The notes below the pieces were generated by a model. It searched no databases, was not told the origin of the DNA, and was given only the letters and a program-made list of their open reading frames with translations. A stretch of DNA of 64,000 bases, taken from positions 186,001 to 250,000 of the forward strand of contig JADIIU010000001.1 of assembly GCA_027603945.1 (NCBI GenBank), given 5' to 3'. Every line of letters begins with the position of its first letter. Positions within the stretch are counted from its first letter, which is position 1. This DNA is from Terramyces sp. JEL0728 (taxonomy: Eukaryota > Chytridiomycota > Chytridiomycetes > Rhizophydiales > Terramycetaceae). Below are positions 36,198-46,288 of this stretch, piece after piece. A program made the translations under genes and the position numbers.

Positions 36198-37871
36198 TTA
36201 GTCACGCAAAGACAGATCAAACTGTAGCATCTTGGAGCGAGCCAACTCTTCGAACCTGTACATTTCTAAAAATATATCGTATTTCGCATTGTGGAACCTG
36301 CTTGTTTCCACGTTTGGATGTACCACTCTTCCGGCCCTGGACATTTCAATCATTGCATTGATCAAACTGCCAGTGCTTGCTGCATATCCGCACATAGCTG
36401 CACCCAGTAGAACAGTTGCATCGGCATCTACACCAGGCAGATACACACGACAACCTGTGACATCTGCCAACGATTGGCACCACAGTGGGTTGGTAGATAA
36501 GCCCCCAGATAGGTATAAATCCGTTATTGGTAATCTGAGAGATTCAATAATGTGTCTAGCACTATAGCACAGCGAGAGCAAGGTGGAATAATAGTAAACT
36601 GCCAATGATTTCGGACAAATACCGTCTTCAGGTAGCGATATTCCAGTCAGCATTCCTCTAATATTCTGGTTTGCGATTGGAGATCTATTTCCATGACAAT
36701 CTGGTAATACGTGAACGTCTCTAGTTAGTTTGGCTGGAAATGACAGCGATCGAGATAATCTTTCGACATTTTCATTTAGAGCAGCAAACAAATCCAGCTT
36801 TTGGTTTAGGCAGTATTCCTTAAAATTAGAAAACGTAGGATGGTGATTCAAGAATACTTCTATTGCTTTCCCCGTGAGAGTCTGTCCTCCTTCCATACAA
36901 CTGTAACCTTCGCACAAGACACCATTGTAAGGTCCCCACACACCTTTTGTAAAGTTGGGCTCCTTGTTCATAGTAATAAAGCACGAGGAGGTACCTATAA
37001 TTAGCTTGGATATACCGCATATAATCGCCATTTTATTGTCCATTTGAAGGGGTTTGTCTACTGAACATAAAGTTGCAATTGCCCCTGCATACGCATCTAT
37101 AACAGCACCGCCAACAGCTATTCCTTCTAGTTGAGGACAGCCAATTTCATTTGCTGCCTTTTTGGACAATTTGCCCACGTTATCTCCTGGTCTATGAAAA
37201 TGCGGTTTGCCATGCTGGGTACCACCAAACTTTGCAAATAACGCTTCCATATCTGCATCTTTAACTATATCGGCCAAAAACCCTGTGCTCCAGCCGTTCC
37301 CAGAATCTTGGCTGTATCCCCATTTACAGTGTAAAGAGCATAAGGCACGCGTTGTGCAATTAGTAGCTCTAAACGTCAAATATTCAGGCAATTCAAAAAA
37401 GTGCTTAATTTTGCTGTACTCGGGATTGTGCTTGTACATCCATAGGACTTTTGCAATGGACATTTCAGGACTAATTGAGCCTCCAGTGAATTTCAAAAGT
37501 GCATTTCCAGTTTGCGACAATGTATCTGCTTCAAAGTGAGATCTATGGTCCATCCACATTGTTACATTAAATATTGGATTATCTGAAGATGGAACTGGCT
37601 CAAAATGTTCATCCAAGTTGACCAATGAGCAAGTAGCGTCAAATCCAATTCCTTTGATACGACCAACATCTACTTTTGCCATTTCAATTGCACCCTTGAT
37701 GCTGTTGCATACACTCTCCCAAATATTCCCTGAAGATTGCTCAAAGTAATCTGTTTTTGGATTCCTAATTGAAATCAGAGTAATCCCAATTCCCACCATC
37801 TCACCGTTCCCAGTAAATATTGCAGCTCTGGCTGAACCGGTGCCAACATCAACTCCAATGAAAAATTCCAT
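36198..37871 (-). CDS. FGGY: FGGY-type carbohydrate (pentulose) kinase
   Basis: Intronless, 557 residues, of the human FGGY / yeast YDR109C group, which phosphorylates ketopentoses such as D-ribulose. The N-terminal ATPase phosphate loop is IGVDVGTGSARAAIF. WMDHRS, SPEMSIAKVLWMYKHNPE, the central GAVIDAYAGAIATL and the late SGGLSTNPLWCQSLADVTG / LGAAMCGYAA motifs all fit the group. The length is normal. The start ATG at 37871 is 44 bp from the divergent acetyltransferase. Whether the substrate is ribulose or another pentulose cannot be read from sequence. Confidence 0.92.
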   Translation of the reverse strand: MEFFIGVDVGTGSARAAIFTGNGEMVGIGITLISIRNPKTDYFEQSSGNIWESVCNSIKGAIEMAKVDVGRIKGIGFDATCSLVNLDEHFEPVPSSDNPIFNVTMWMDHRSHFEADTLSQTGNALLKFTGGSISPEMSIAKVLWMYKHNPEYSKIKHFFELPEYLTFRATNCTTRALCSLHCKWGYSQDSGNGWSTGFLADIVKDADMEALFAKFGGTQHGKPHFHRPGDNVGKLSKKAANEIGCPQLEGIAVGGAVIDAYAGAIATLCSVDKPLQMDNKMAIICGISKLIIGTSSCFITMNKEPNFTKGVWGPYNGVLCEGYSCMEGGQTLTGKAIEVFLNHHPTFSNFKEYCLNQKLDLFAALNENVERLSRSLSFPAKLTRDVHVLPDCHGNRSPIANQNIRGMLTGISLPEDGICPKSLAVYYYSTLLSLCYSARHIIESLRLPITDLYLSGGLSTNPLWCQSLADVTGCRVYLPGVDADATVLLGAAMCGYAASTGSLINAMIEMSRAGRVVHPNVETSRFHNAKYDIFLEMYRFEELARSKMLQFDLSLRD

Positions 37872-37915
37872 TTTCCAAATCAAAATCTGGAATCTAAAAA
37901 ATAAATCGACAAAAA

Positions 37916-38468
37916 ATGAAAGACTTGATAAATAAAGTCGAGTTTAAAGGGGTCCGGGATATTTATGAAGCATATGAGCTAGAATCTCAATGGTAGATTG
38001 ATTTTAATCCAGTTATCCAGAGGACGAAGCCGCGTCAATAGAAACAATGACCAGCCGTTTCAAGCAGGCACCAGATTTGTTTTATGGAGCATTTTTAGAC
38101 AATGAATTAATAGGATTAGTTATGGCGACCGCTACTCAGTCGAAATCAATCACAAAGGAATCAATGACCCTTCATGATCCTAATGGAAGAATAATTTGTA
38201 TTCACTCTGTATGTACCCACCCAGATTATCGTAAACTAGGACTGGCTTCCAAAATGCTGCAGAATTACATAGACATTCTCCGAGAATGGAGACAAAAACG
38301 TGTGTCGATTATTGTACATGAAGTAAGAACATTCTAACATAGTATTTGGTACCGTTTTATACCAAACTAGGATTCAAGGTCAGAGGAGTCTCTGATATCG
38401 TTCATGGCCCAGACCCGTGGTTAGAAATGAATTTGGAATTAATCGACGGTACATTTATCCACAAATAA
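37916..38468 (+). CDS. GNAT acetyltransferase, AANAT/Paa1-like
   Basis: Arylalkylamine or polyamine N-acetyltransferase, 170 residues, exons 37916-37992, 38013-38322 and 38343-38468 (20-nt introns). The acetyl-CoA motif lies in ICIHSVCTHPDYRKLGLASK, preceded by CYPEDEAAS and LFYGAFLDNELIGLV. The C-terminal part has LVPFYTKLGF and HGPDPWLEM. These are the family blocks of serotonin N-acetyltransferase and yeast PAA1. Preferred amine unknown. The stop TAA lies inside AATAAA. Confidence 0.87.
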
Positions 38469-38522
38469 ATAATCAACTTGTATTTCCAGTAACTTAAACT
38501 TAAACTTTATTTAATCCATACA

Positions 38523-39092
38523 CTAGTGTTGTATTCCAAATTTGACTGGGAAAAGCCCTCTCTTAGGTTCCTGTGGCTCTTGTGGTTGTTGATCCTTTAC
38601 TTCTTCCTTCTTTGGCTTTGGTGGAGGGGTTGCCATATCCTCTGGTAACATTATAGGTTGTGGGTCAATTGAACCTCCCATAACTTTACCAATTAATGCA
38701 CCGGCTCCTTCCATTGCAGCTAAAATAACACCGCCAAATATACCAGAAATAGCCATAGCAGCCGGTCCGCTTCTCACTGCCAAAATCACACCAGTCGAAG
38801 CGCCAGCAATAATTGGGTTCCAAGCATCTTCTTTTCCTCTGATTTGAACTAATGCGCAATCACATGCATTGAACATTCCTGACCATACTGCAAAATTACC
38901 AGCAAGGATTGGCGCTCTTTGCTTCACAGCAGCGACAATCCCTCCTATTCTTTCTCCTCTTGGTGAATTTCTGTATCCTTTGTATGTATTTGATAATGTG
39001 CCTAACACTGCACCCATTCCGAAACCAATACCAACATCATACACTATTACGTATGGGCAAGGGTCTCTACTATGGTCATTCGATTTTGTCAT
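38523..39092 (-). CDS. TIM17: Mitochondrial import inner membrane translocase TIM17
   Basis: Channel subunit of the TIM23 presequence translocase. Intronless, 189 residues. It begins DHSRDPCPYVIVYDVGIGFG, then has four membrane segments with Gly-rich packing (GMGAVLGTL, AGNFAVWSGMFNACDCALV, the family Cys pair) and RGKEDAWNPIIAGASTG. The C-terminal tail is Pro, Glu and Lys-rich (PPPKPKKEEVKD). Divergent from the class IV PLP enzyme by 40 bp. Confidence 0.95.
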   Translation of the reverse strand: MTKSNDHSRDPCPYVIVYDVGIGFGMGAVLGTLSNTYKGYRNSPRGERIGGIVAAVKQRAPILAGNFAVWSGMFNACDCALVQIRGKEDAWNPIIAGASTGVILAVRSGPAAMAISGIFGGVILAAMEGAGALIGKVMGGSIDPQPIMLPEDMATPPPKPKKEEVKDQQPQEPQEPKRGLFPVKFGIQH

Positions 39093-39132
39093 TATATGAT
39101 TCTGAGAAAAAAAAATTCAAGTTGGCATCGAG

Positions 39133-39879
39133 ATGGGAGTGTGTGTCGAATTCAAACACTTTAGAGAAACTACCAGAAGTGATTTTTTCAAATCATATCC
39201 TGATGGAGCATATACAGCCCTGCAGACTGTAGAAAACAAATCTAAAATAATCCAATTGGATGCACATTTAAGCAGACTAAAGTCCAATTCGTTGGAATTA
39301 TTTCAAGCAGCACTCGAGGATTCTTTGGTTTTAGACCTCCTTCGAAAATGCATTGATTTTGTTCCATATCCTGACTTGAAAATTATTGTTTTGGTTTATG
39401 ATCAAGACGGATTAATGCCAGTCGCTTTCGTCGAAGAATTTGTCCCGACAGACTTATCACCGTGTAGTGTTTATTGCTTTGGAAACCCTCGAAGCACTCC
39501 CCATTGCAAGTACAGTGCGTGGATCAGAGAAAGAGCTTATATAGAGGCAAAAAGGCTGCCCAACATATCAGAAATGGTTTTGCACAAAGAAGGATGCATA
39601 TATGAAGGGTGCGTTAGTAATTTTTATGCGCTAGTCCTGGATGAAGACGGTATTGCATGTATTATCAGAGCACCAGCAGGAATACTTTTAGGAACAGTCG
39701 CTACGCAACTGGAAGAAGTTATCAGGGAAAACAACATCAGATTTAGGTTAGAATACCCACAGACCGATGCTTCTAACTGGATAGGATGCTTCCTTACAAG
39801 TTTAGTTTCTTTAATAGTAGACGCGTATAGATGGGTACATCCGATAAGACAGATAACACTGCCGGATTTGTATTTGTAG
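39133..39879 (+). CDS. Class IV PLP enzyme, aminotransferase/lyase-like
   Basis: Fold-type IV PLP protein, 248 residues, no intron. The expected catalytic Lys lies in HCKYSAWIRERAYIEAKR and the cofactor loop in CIYEGCVSNFYAL; LLGTVATQLEEVI is the second phosphate-binding site. The family includes branched-chain and D-amino acid aminotransferases and 4-amino-4-deoxychorismate lyase. The overall pattern resembles the widespread eukaryotic BCAT-like group, and exact substrate is open. An ITS motif usual near the end is replaced by FLTSLVS. Confidence 0.78.
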   Translation: MGVCVEFKHFRETTRSDFFKSYPDGAYTALQTVENKSKIIQLDAHLSRLKSNSLELFQAALEDSLVLDLLRKCIDFVPYPDLKIIVLVYDQDGLMPVAFVEEFVPTDLSPCSVYCFGNPRSTPHCKYSAWIRERAYIEAKRLPNISEMVLHKEGCIYEGCVSNFYALVLDEDGIACIIRAPAGILLGTVATQLEEVIRENNIRFRLEYPQTDASNWIGCFLTSLVSLIVDAYRWVHPIRQITLPDLYL

Positions 39880-40010
39880 TTTAATTATTAGAACACTCAA
39901 AGAATTCCCTCCGTCTTTGCTGATTCTTTCTTTGCAACCAAAGCTCGCAAAGAGCTTGTTTGATCATGCACAAAGAATAAACAAATAAACTACGCCAATT
40001 TCCATTCCTA

Positions 40011-40645
40011 ATGACCCTCGATCCTATCATTCAGTTCAAACAAGATACACTACGGCGAATAAACCAGAAATTCAAACTTCCTGCCAAAAAAACAGACGCT
40101 AGTTTTCGAAGTTTGGAAGATGCACGCCAAGAATACATTGTAAGACTAAAGGACAGAATAAATAAACTAGGAGATTCCCCACCACAGTCAATGCTACCCA
40201 AATCCAAACGGGTAACAATCAAAAGTCAGAGTGAACCAGAAATCCGCAATATAAACCTCATTTCCTGCAAAAATTGTAAGCGAAAATTCAGTTCAGAAAG
40301 AGTAAAAGTTCATGAAAGCAAATGTAAAAATGTGCAAAAGAGCAGACCGGTGTTTGATGAGCAAGCAATGAGAAAACGAGGAACAGATTTGGAAGAGTTT
40401 GAGAAAGACAAACCACAGAAAAAGGGACAGGATCGTAATATTTGCTGACTTTAGGTGCGAAAAGTGCTATTGTCGTACGAAAGATCCACCCGTTCTCTAC
40501 CGCAAGTACACCGCCAGCAGGAAATACCTGTCCGCATTGCAGTCGGGTCTTTTCTGAAGAAGCGCTTGGTAGACACGTTCCAATCTGCCAAAAACTCAGC
40601 AAAAAACCAAAAAGGAATGCATTTTCAAAGCAATTGAGTGGTTAA
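40011..40645 (+). CDS. ZC2HC1-type zinc finger protein
   Basis: A 204-residue protein, exons 40011-40434 and 40455-40645 (intron 20 nt). It has two C2HC fingers: CKNCKRKFSSERVKVHESKC in the first exon and CPHCSRVFSEEALGRHVPIC in the second. The linker is basic. ZC2HC1/FAM164 proteins occur mainly in organisms with cilia or flagella, and the Lys-rich C terminus is typical. Function is poorly known. Confidence 0.8.
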
Positions 40646-40672
40646 TTTAATTTATTCTCTCATGTCAGTTAA

Positions 40673-41754
40673 TTAATACGGAATTCTCTATTGTTAAATA
40701 TATCTTACCTGTAAATCCAATTCTTCTTTTACCGTTTCGAATGTTTTCAACATCTTACGTCTCGCACCTAAAGCAGCAACACCTCTCTTTTCTAATTGCT
40801 CGTCAGTCAGCTTGACAATATCTCTCCAGTCATCATTTTCAAAGATTGTAGTGTACTTGTGCAAACGCAGCGATCGGAACCAGGAGGGAATATCTTGAAT
40901 AAGCGCTAAATTGAGAGGCTCGGCAGGTTTTGATTTATCTCGTGGCAGTGTCGCAAGTTCATCATCTTCTTCCTGTCTAGGACGTGGTCGTGGCAAACTG
41001 CCGCCTACCTGTCTTGGGGCGATCGCAATATGTGAATTTGGATTAGGTTTTTCCACAGCAGGTGAAACAACTTGTACAGGCGTAGAATTCAAAGAAGAAG
41101 TTCTTTGAGTAAATTTGATTGACCAATCTTCTTCCTTGGGAGATTCTTTCTTTGCTGGCAAGTCGGACAATGTATCTTCCTCTTCGTTCGTTGAGCAAGT
41201 GGAAGAGCGTAACAGTGAGTGAGTTCTCACTTCAGATGATAAGCGTCCATTAGAATTTGGTCTGGCGTACAATCTTCCGCCAGTGCTATCATCGGACATG
41301 ATTGAGGTTGGTCTGGAGATGATTGAAACTGAAAGGGGGTCGAGGCTGGCATCTTTTGCAGCCATTTGTTGCAGGACAGTAATAAAAAATCTAATTTGCA
41401 ATGGGGTCGTGCCTTTCAACAAAGTATATATACATACCGTCCTTTCTGGGTCGGTTAGCACCCTGAACCAGTTTTCAATGGCTTGCAATTCATCTTTGAA
41501 ACTGTCATCAAGTTTTGTATTCGACATATCTTCCAGTGTTTTTTCGTAGTAACTCAAATCTTCAAACCATTTATCGATTGCTAGGTTAAATCATCGATAC
41601 CTTGAGCTTCATCGGATTTATATTGCGGAAAATATTGTTCTGAATTTGGCCGTTGGTGATATGAATGCCTTTGAGCAGTATATTCCAGCTGTGCGGAATT
41701 GGGACGGCTTAATGTGATTGGATTTTCCATTGAAAGGTGTCTTGGATTGGACAT
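40673..41754 (-). CDS. VTS1: VTS1/Smaug-like SAM-domain RNA-binding protein
   Basis: Post-transcriptional regulator that binds stem-loop elements and recruits deadenylase. Exons 41601-41754, 40709-41580 and 40673-40687 (introns 20 and 21 nt) give 346 residues; the last exon encodes only four residues. The N-terminal VTS1 block is [10 protein letters not shown] and [16 protein letters not shown] with FFITVLQQM. The C-terminal SAM domain is [20 protein letters not shown] and [14 protein letters not shown], with the RNA-binding Lys-Arg residues kept. The middle is Ser, Pro and Arg-rich. Confidence 0.9.
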
Positions 41755-41986
41755 TATATTGTGTGGTTGCAAGTGCACTCACTTTTTTCCTCTTTATGTA
41801 TTCAGCCACACTTTGAAGCCACGAACGGAGGGGTTGGCACGAAACAATTTTGTGTTTCCAAGTTTCATCCAAGGTGAATAAAGTACGCGTGGGACTATAA
41901 TATATCTGGCTTGGTTGGTGTTGTGCTTTGCAGCGCCAAGTGGTAAATCCGGTTTGAAAAAAAAGATGATTAGGCACATGGTTATA

Positions 41987-43378
41987 TTATCTGATGAGCA
42001 AAATAGTAACAATGGGGAAAATCAAAGACGCTGTCAATGCAAAGGTGTAAAAGGTAAACTGCGCATCCAAATTTTCGATTTCAATCGTGCCGTACACAAT
42101 TTCTTCCAGACTGTTAGCAAAGTTATCCAACGAAAAGCTTTCTTTTACATGCTTCCGTCCATTTGCACCAAGCACTTTCTTTTCAGTTGGCGATTTAATT
42201 ATTTTAGAAATCGCATCGGCAAACGCATTTGGATCGGATTCGCATAGGAACCCAGTTTCTCCGTCTAAAACAGTTTCCGTTGGTCCGCCATTGTTAACTG
42301 CAACGACAGGCAATCCAGCGTACATTGCTTCAACAGGTACTATCCCGAAATGTTCATTAGATGGGGTGTAAAGTAAACACAGGGCAGATGAAAGCAGAAA
42401 CGTTCTTTGAGAATCGCTAAACGATGGGAGGAATAGTACCTGCGTATTTTTTGGTGTGGGTGTGTCCTCTTTCCAAACATGATATTCAAATTTGAATTCA
42501 GTAGCCAAACTAGAGAGTTCCCGCAAATAATCAACATTTTCAGATACCCTCGGATCAAAACCGCCTGGATTAAGTGTAATTACCAGCAATAACCAGCTGC
42601 AAATCTGCAAAGTCAAACGGAACTGTCTTTTCCAATTCTGCAAATGCTTTGATGGCAAGTTCAATGTTCTTTTTTCTTTCAAACCTGTTGATCGAGAGCA
42701 GCATTTTCTTTGCAGTAGCAAGCCCTTTGACGGACGGATCCTGCATATTAACTGATTTATCGTATGCTTCCAACGCTATTCCAGGATATAATACTTGCGG
42801 TACTTCACCAATTAATTTAAAAGAAGAATTAAACACGCCTGCAGTAAATTTACTGTTGACTACAACCACATCTGCCATTTCTAAATCAGAAATTCATTAC
42901 TGGTAGTAACTTCCTCGAAAAAGTCAACTGGAATTCGGTATAGTGTCTTTACCAGAGATTCTCTCTGTGTCAGCAACTTGTCTGGAAAATGGCAATAAAA
43001 TAGAATTTTGCTCCCAGCCATTCTTAAAATCGGAACTGAAGCCGAAAGCTGATCGACAATCAACAAATCATATTTCTGATTCAAAACCCTGGAGCTGAAC
43101 AGAATTACAAGTGCCAGCCACCAGGATTTCAAAATTGCAAAAATAATATGTCCCTTCCCTTTGTAGTGTCTTGGTATGCTATCTCCGTGAACTACTACTT
43201 TGAGTGTTCCATCTCTAGTTTCTTCAAAGCAATGTGTAGGATCGTGGTGAGAGGTAAATACGGATACAGTGTGACCCTTATTCTGTAGTCCAACGGCTGC
43301 ATCAACTATCAATCGCTCTGCTCCTCCTATTCCCAAGTCCGGATGAATAAATGCCAGGTTTAGCTGTGATTTTCTCAT
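41987..43378 (-). CDS. ALG2: ER mannosyltransferase ALG2
   Basis: GDP-mannose-dependent alpha-1,3/1,6-mannosyltransferase for lipid-linked oligosaccharide, 450 residues. Exons 42901-43378, 42584-42880 and 41987-42564 (introns 20 and 19 nt). Landmarks are AFIHPDLGIGGAERLIVDAA, FYCHFPDKLLT, KMADVVVVNSKFTAGVF (made by splicing), SINRFERKKNIELAI and the GT4 donor site NEHFGIVPVEAMYAGLPVVA. A C-terminal hydrophobic segment (FALTASLIFPIVTILLI) anchors it. The start lies 7 bp from the divergent VMA22 start. Confidence 0.95.
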
Positions 43379-43385
43379 TTTCGAG
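43379..43385. promoter_or_regulatory. 7-bp divergent intergenic spacer
   Basis: Just 7 bp (tttcgag) separate the start codons of ALG2 (minus) and VMA22 (plus). Each transcript must start inside the other gene's coding region if both have any leader. Confidence 0.6.
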
Positions 43386-43895
43386 ATGGTGGATCTGGAA
43401 GTAAAAAATGACGAGGATATGCAACAAAAAACAGAAACAATAGAGGCAGAACATAGCGGGGAGGCAAATGATATAGATATCCAATTAAGGGAAATGAAAA
43501 ATGAGTTGTTGATTGTCGAAATTTTGGATTTGGTCGATGAACTACAGCTGCATCAAAATAAGTTGGCAAAAGACATGCAAAAAGTAATTGGAGTGTAATA
43601 GTAGGGATTTGTGGGATTTGCACAGGCGAAATACGTATTAGGGCCATCTGTGCTCACCAGATCCAACTATGACAAACGCATGAAGGCAAATTATTTGTTG
43701 GCGCAAGGAGATTCAACCACGTTAATAAATAATCCAGACGAGCCCAGAGACCCGCTAAAATGGTACGGTTTGTTGGTGCCTGCTTGTTTAAAGAAATCTC
43801 AAACGAATTTCCACCACACTGTTGAATCAGCTGTTGAAATTCATAACATTGTACAGAAAATTAGGCACCTCCAAAGTTTATTAGCATCAGAATAA
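43386..43895 (+). CDS. VMA22: V-ATPase assembly factor VMA22 (CCDC115)
   Basis: Coiled-coil chaperone for the V-ATPase membrane sector at the ER, 162 residues, exons 43386-43583 and 43605-43895 (intron 21 nt). It has an N-terminal coiled coil (LLIVEILDLVDELQLHQNKL), GFVGFAQAKYVLGP just after the splice site and the family block DPLKWYGLLVPACLKKSQ. The C-terminal helix is HNIVQKIRHLQSLL. The stop TAA lies inside AATAAA and is 4 bases from the WDR34 stop. Confidence 0.83.
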
Positions 43896-43899
43896 ATAT

Positions 43900-45462
43900 C
43901 TACTTGAATAGCGACTTGACGCTTCCTAGTTCCTGTATATATAAAATATCCTCCTGAACTTGGTTCACAAGTGCAGATTTCATTCTCCAGATTTTAATTC
44001 CACCGCTGTTTTCTCCTACTGCCACTAGATCTTTGCGCTTGTTGTTAATGTGGAATGAAGTCGCCTTCGCACCTTCTTCCTTTGCTGACTTGTATTCATA
44101 TGCTGGCGAAGTGGTGGACACCTAGAATCAGCGGTTGGTTACCAGCAAATCGAATATATATACTGCTGAATCTGCAGCTACACAGCTAAATACGCTTGGT
44201 CGAGCATGCGACCACTGAACTGAAATAATTGGCCGAGTAGAAGGTTCCCACGTAAACAAAGGGTCGGACGATAATAGGTGGAATAGTTTAATATTTCCAT
44301 CTATTCCACTGGTCAAAAACAAGTTGTGGTGGTATGGGGAAAATGAAATTGCCGTTACTGGTCCAATATGCGGCAAATAAGTAAATATCACCGGATTAAG
44401 ATTAGTTTTTGATTCAATGTCAGCAATAAAGTACCTGAAGGGACGGCATCAAACTTTCTTACAGAACATCGTGCTACCACTCCAGTTTCAGTGCCAATTA
44501 CAAGTTCATAAGGATTATCTGTGGAATACCCAACTCTAGTCATTCCTAGTAGTGTTTGAGATTTCACCAGTCTTGGGATAAACTTGCTTTCAATTTGCGA
44601 CATCAACACTGGTTTAAGATTGTTATTTGACACCTCCCAGAATAGTACTTTGCCTTCACTGCCAACACTAACCAGTCTGAAATGATCGCTATCTTCATTT
44701 TGTAACCAGCGCAGTTGATTAACTGGCTCCTGATGTGAGATATCCAACCCTTGTGAAGAAGATACCACTGGATCTTGATTGTCAATCACATTCCATAAAA
44801 TTATTTCGCCATTGAACGTTCCTCCAGCTAGCAATGATGGAATTGTTGGATGATAGCCAACACACATGACGCAGCACTACATTAATCCCAGCTTACTTGC
44901 ACTTCCACCGAAAATGAAGGAACTGACCCGTTAAAGTCTCTCGCTGATAAATTCCATGCGCATACATAGCCACGATGTTCACACCAACTCTTATGGTCAC
45001 AAGTTCCATAGGCTGCAGCGATTGTTGACCCAGTAGCGTTCCAAGCTAAATCTGCCACACATAGTCCTTCGTTATCTTCCTTGAACAGTGTGTACAGGCA
45101 AGCTATTTCGTCTACTTGTTCTTCCCAATCAACAAAATACTTGTCAAATGCTGTGCTTTTAATATTTTGTAGGAGCAAGCTGGAGATTATTGGCTCAACA
45201 CTTTGCAAGAAATCCGTCAAGGTTTGGTGATTTGGATTGGCGTACTTTACATTTACTTGCGGCTCTTTGTCTGTTTGGATCTTTATTAGAGGAGAGTTAC
45301 ATATTGATTCCTAATTTCAACAGATTGCGACTCTGTGTTTTCGTATTTCACTACTGGCGTCTGAGTAGCTTTCCCCGTCGATCCTTGCTTTTCATTTTTC
45401 CAGGATGATTTAATTTCTGTTATTTTTGTATTGTAATCAGAGAATTTTTTAATTTCAACCAT
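43900..45462 (-). CDS. DYNC2I2: Dynein-2 intermediate chain WDR34 (DYNC2I2)
   Basis: WD-repeat intermediate chain of the retrograde intraflagellar transport motor, 493 residues. Exons 45301-45462, 44897-45280, 44435-44876, 44143-44414 and 43900-44121. Family landmarks are the N-terminal block TLTDFLQSVEPIIS, VADLAWNATGSTIAAAYG, DHKSWCEHRGYVCAWNL, the repeats LLAGGTFNGEIILWN and HIGPVTAISFSPYHHNLFL, and KIWRMKSAL. Three introns are GT-AG. The third (44415-44434, 20 nt) appears to end in TG: this joins VPSESKTNLNPVIF in frame before the conserved HIGPV. Its presence points to a flagellated cell. Confidence 0.9.
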
Positions 45463-45478
45463 GCAAACGCGTAAGTTT

Positions 45479-46247
45479 TTATTGATTTTCAGATTCTGTC
45501 TCGGCTTCCTTTGGTTTGCGGTTTCTTTTTCTCTTTGGACCACTTTCCCCTTTGCTTTTGACAGGTTCTTCCTTCTTGTCCACCACCTTCTTTGTTGGGT
45601 CGGACGTTGGCTTCTTTTTCTTTATTGATAGTGGATTTGGCTCCTTCTTTTTCTTCTTTTTAGGCGCTTCGGGTTCTTCTTCCAGCTTTCGTTTTTTAGG
45701 AAGGTCTGGCTGTACTTTTTGAATTTCAAGCTGCATTAGCAATCATCTACCGCTTTACTATGATTCAGAGTGGCTTTAGATGGAGGCTCTAAGATTATTA
45801 CACTTTTGTTGATATAAACTAACGGAGTCCCTGGGATTTTCCCCAAATGCCTTCTCAACTCTACATCTTGGCTAGCGACACAATAATTATTTTTGTTTGA
45901 ATCTCCAATAATTTCCTTTATGCATTCAGCGGCACTAACTGCTGGGTTGTGAGTGCATCTACGTTTTTCCAATTTCTTGGCATATGCTGCTGTTGGTCTA
46001 AAATCTGCCCCGAGTTTCTTTAATTCCGCATATACACAGTAAGTAGTCACTAAGATTAATGTAGATTACTGAGCCTAGTTTCTGCTCCAATGAATGCAGG
46101 GAGTGTTTCTTCCAGTTTTTTCCCAGTCAATCTTGCGACATGGAGGAAATTGCCGTCAAGAATAAACTGGTACGGCTGTCTGAATCCAAACGAATGGCCG
46201 TATATCTGCATATTCTTTTTAGTCTTTTTTTGTCTTTTCAATTTCAT
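45479..46247 (-). CDS. UTP23: rRNA-processing protein UTP23 (PIN domain)
   Basis: Small-subunit processome protein required for snR30 release, 242 residues. Exons 46070-46247, 45751-46049 and 45479-45730 (20-nt introns). It begins MKLKRQKKTKKNMQ and then YGHSFGFRQPYQFILDGNFL, the family N terminus. The PIN domain and CCHC-type zinc residues follow (RRCTHNP, SAAECIKEI, NNYCVASQDVELRRHL). The C-terminal exon is very Lys-rich and nucleolar in character. The stop TAA lies inside AATAAA, 16 bases before the WDR34 start. Confidence 0.93.
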
Positions 46248-46288
46248 CTTGAGTTTGCAAAAAAAAGAAAAAATAAGCTTCAAAAAAA

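Noticed and set aside
41418..41440. An extra intron in VTS1 starting gtatgtatat
   Set aside because: The unspliced reading [20 protein letters not shown] matches the family, so the stretch is coding.
44358..44434. A 77-nt GT-AG intron in WDR34
   Set aside because: It is more than three times longer than other introns and removes the conserved HIGP residues of a WD repeat.
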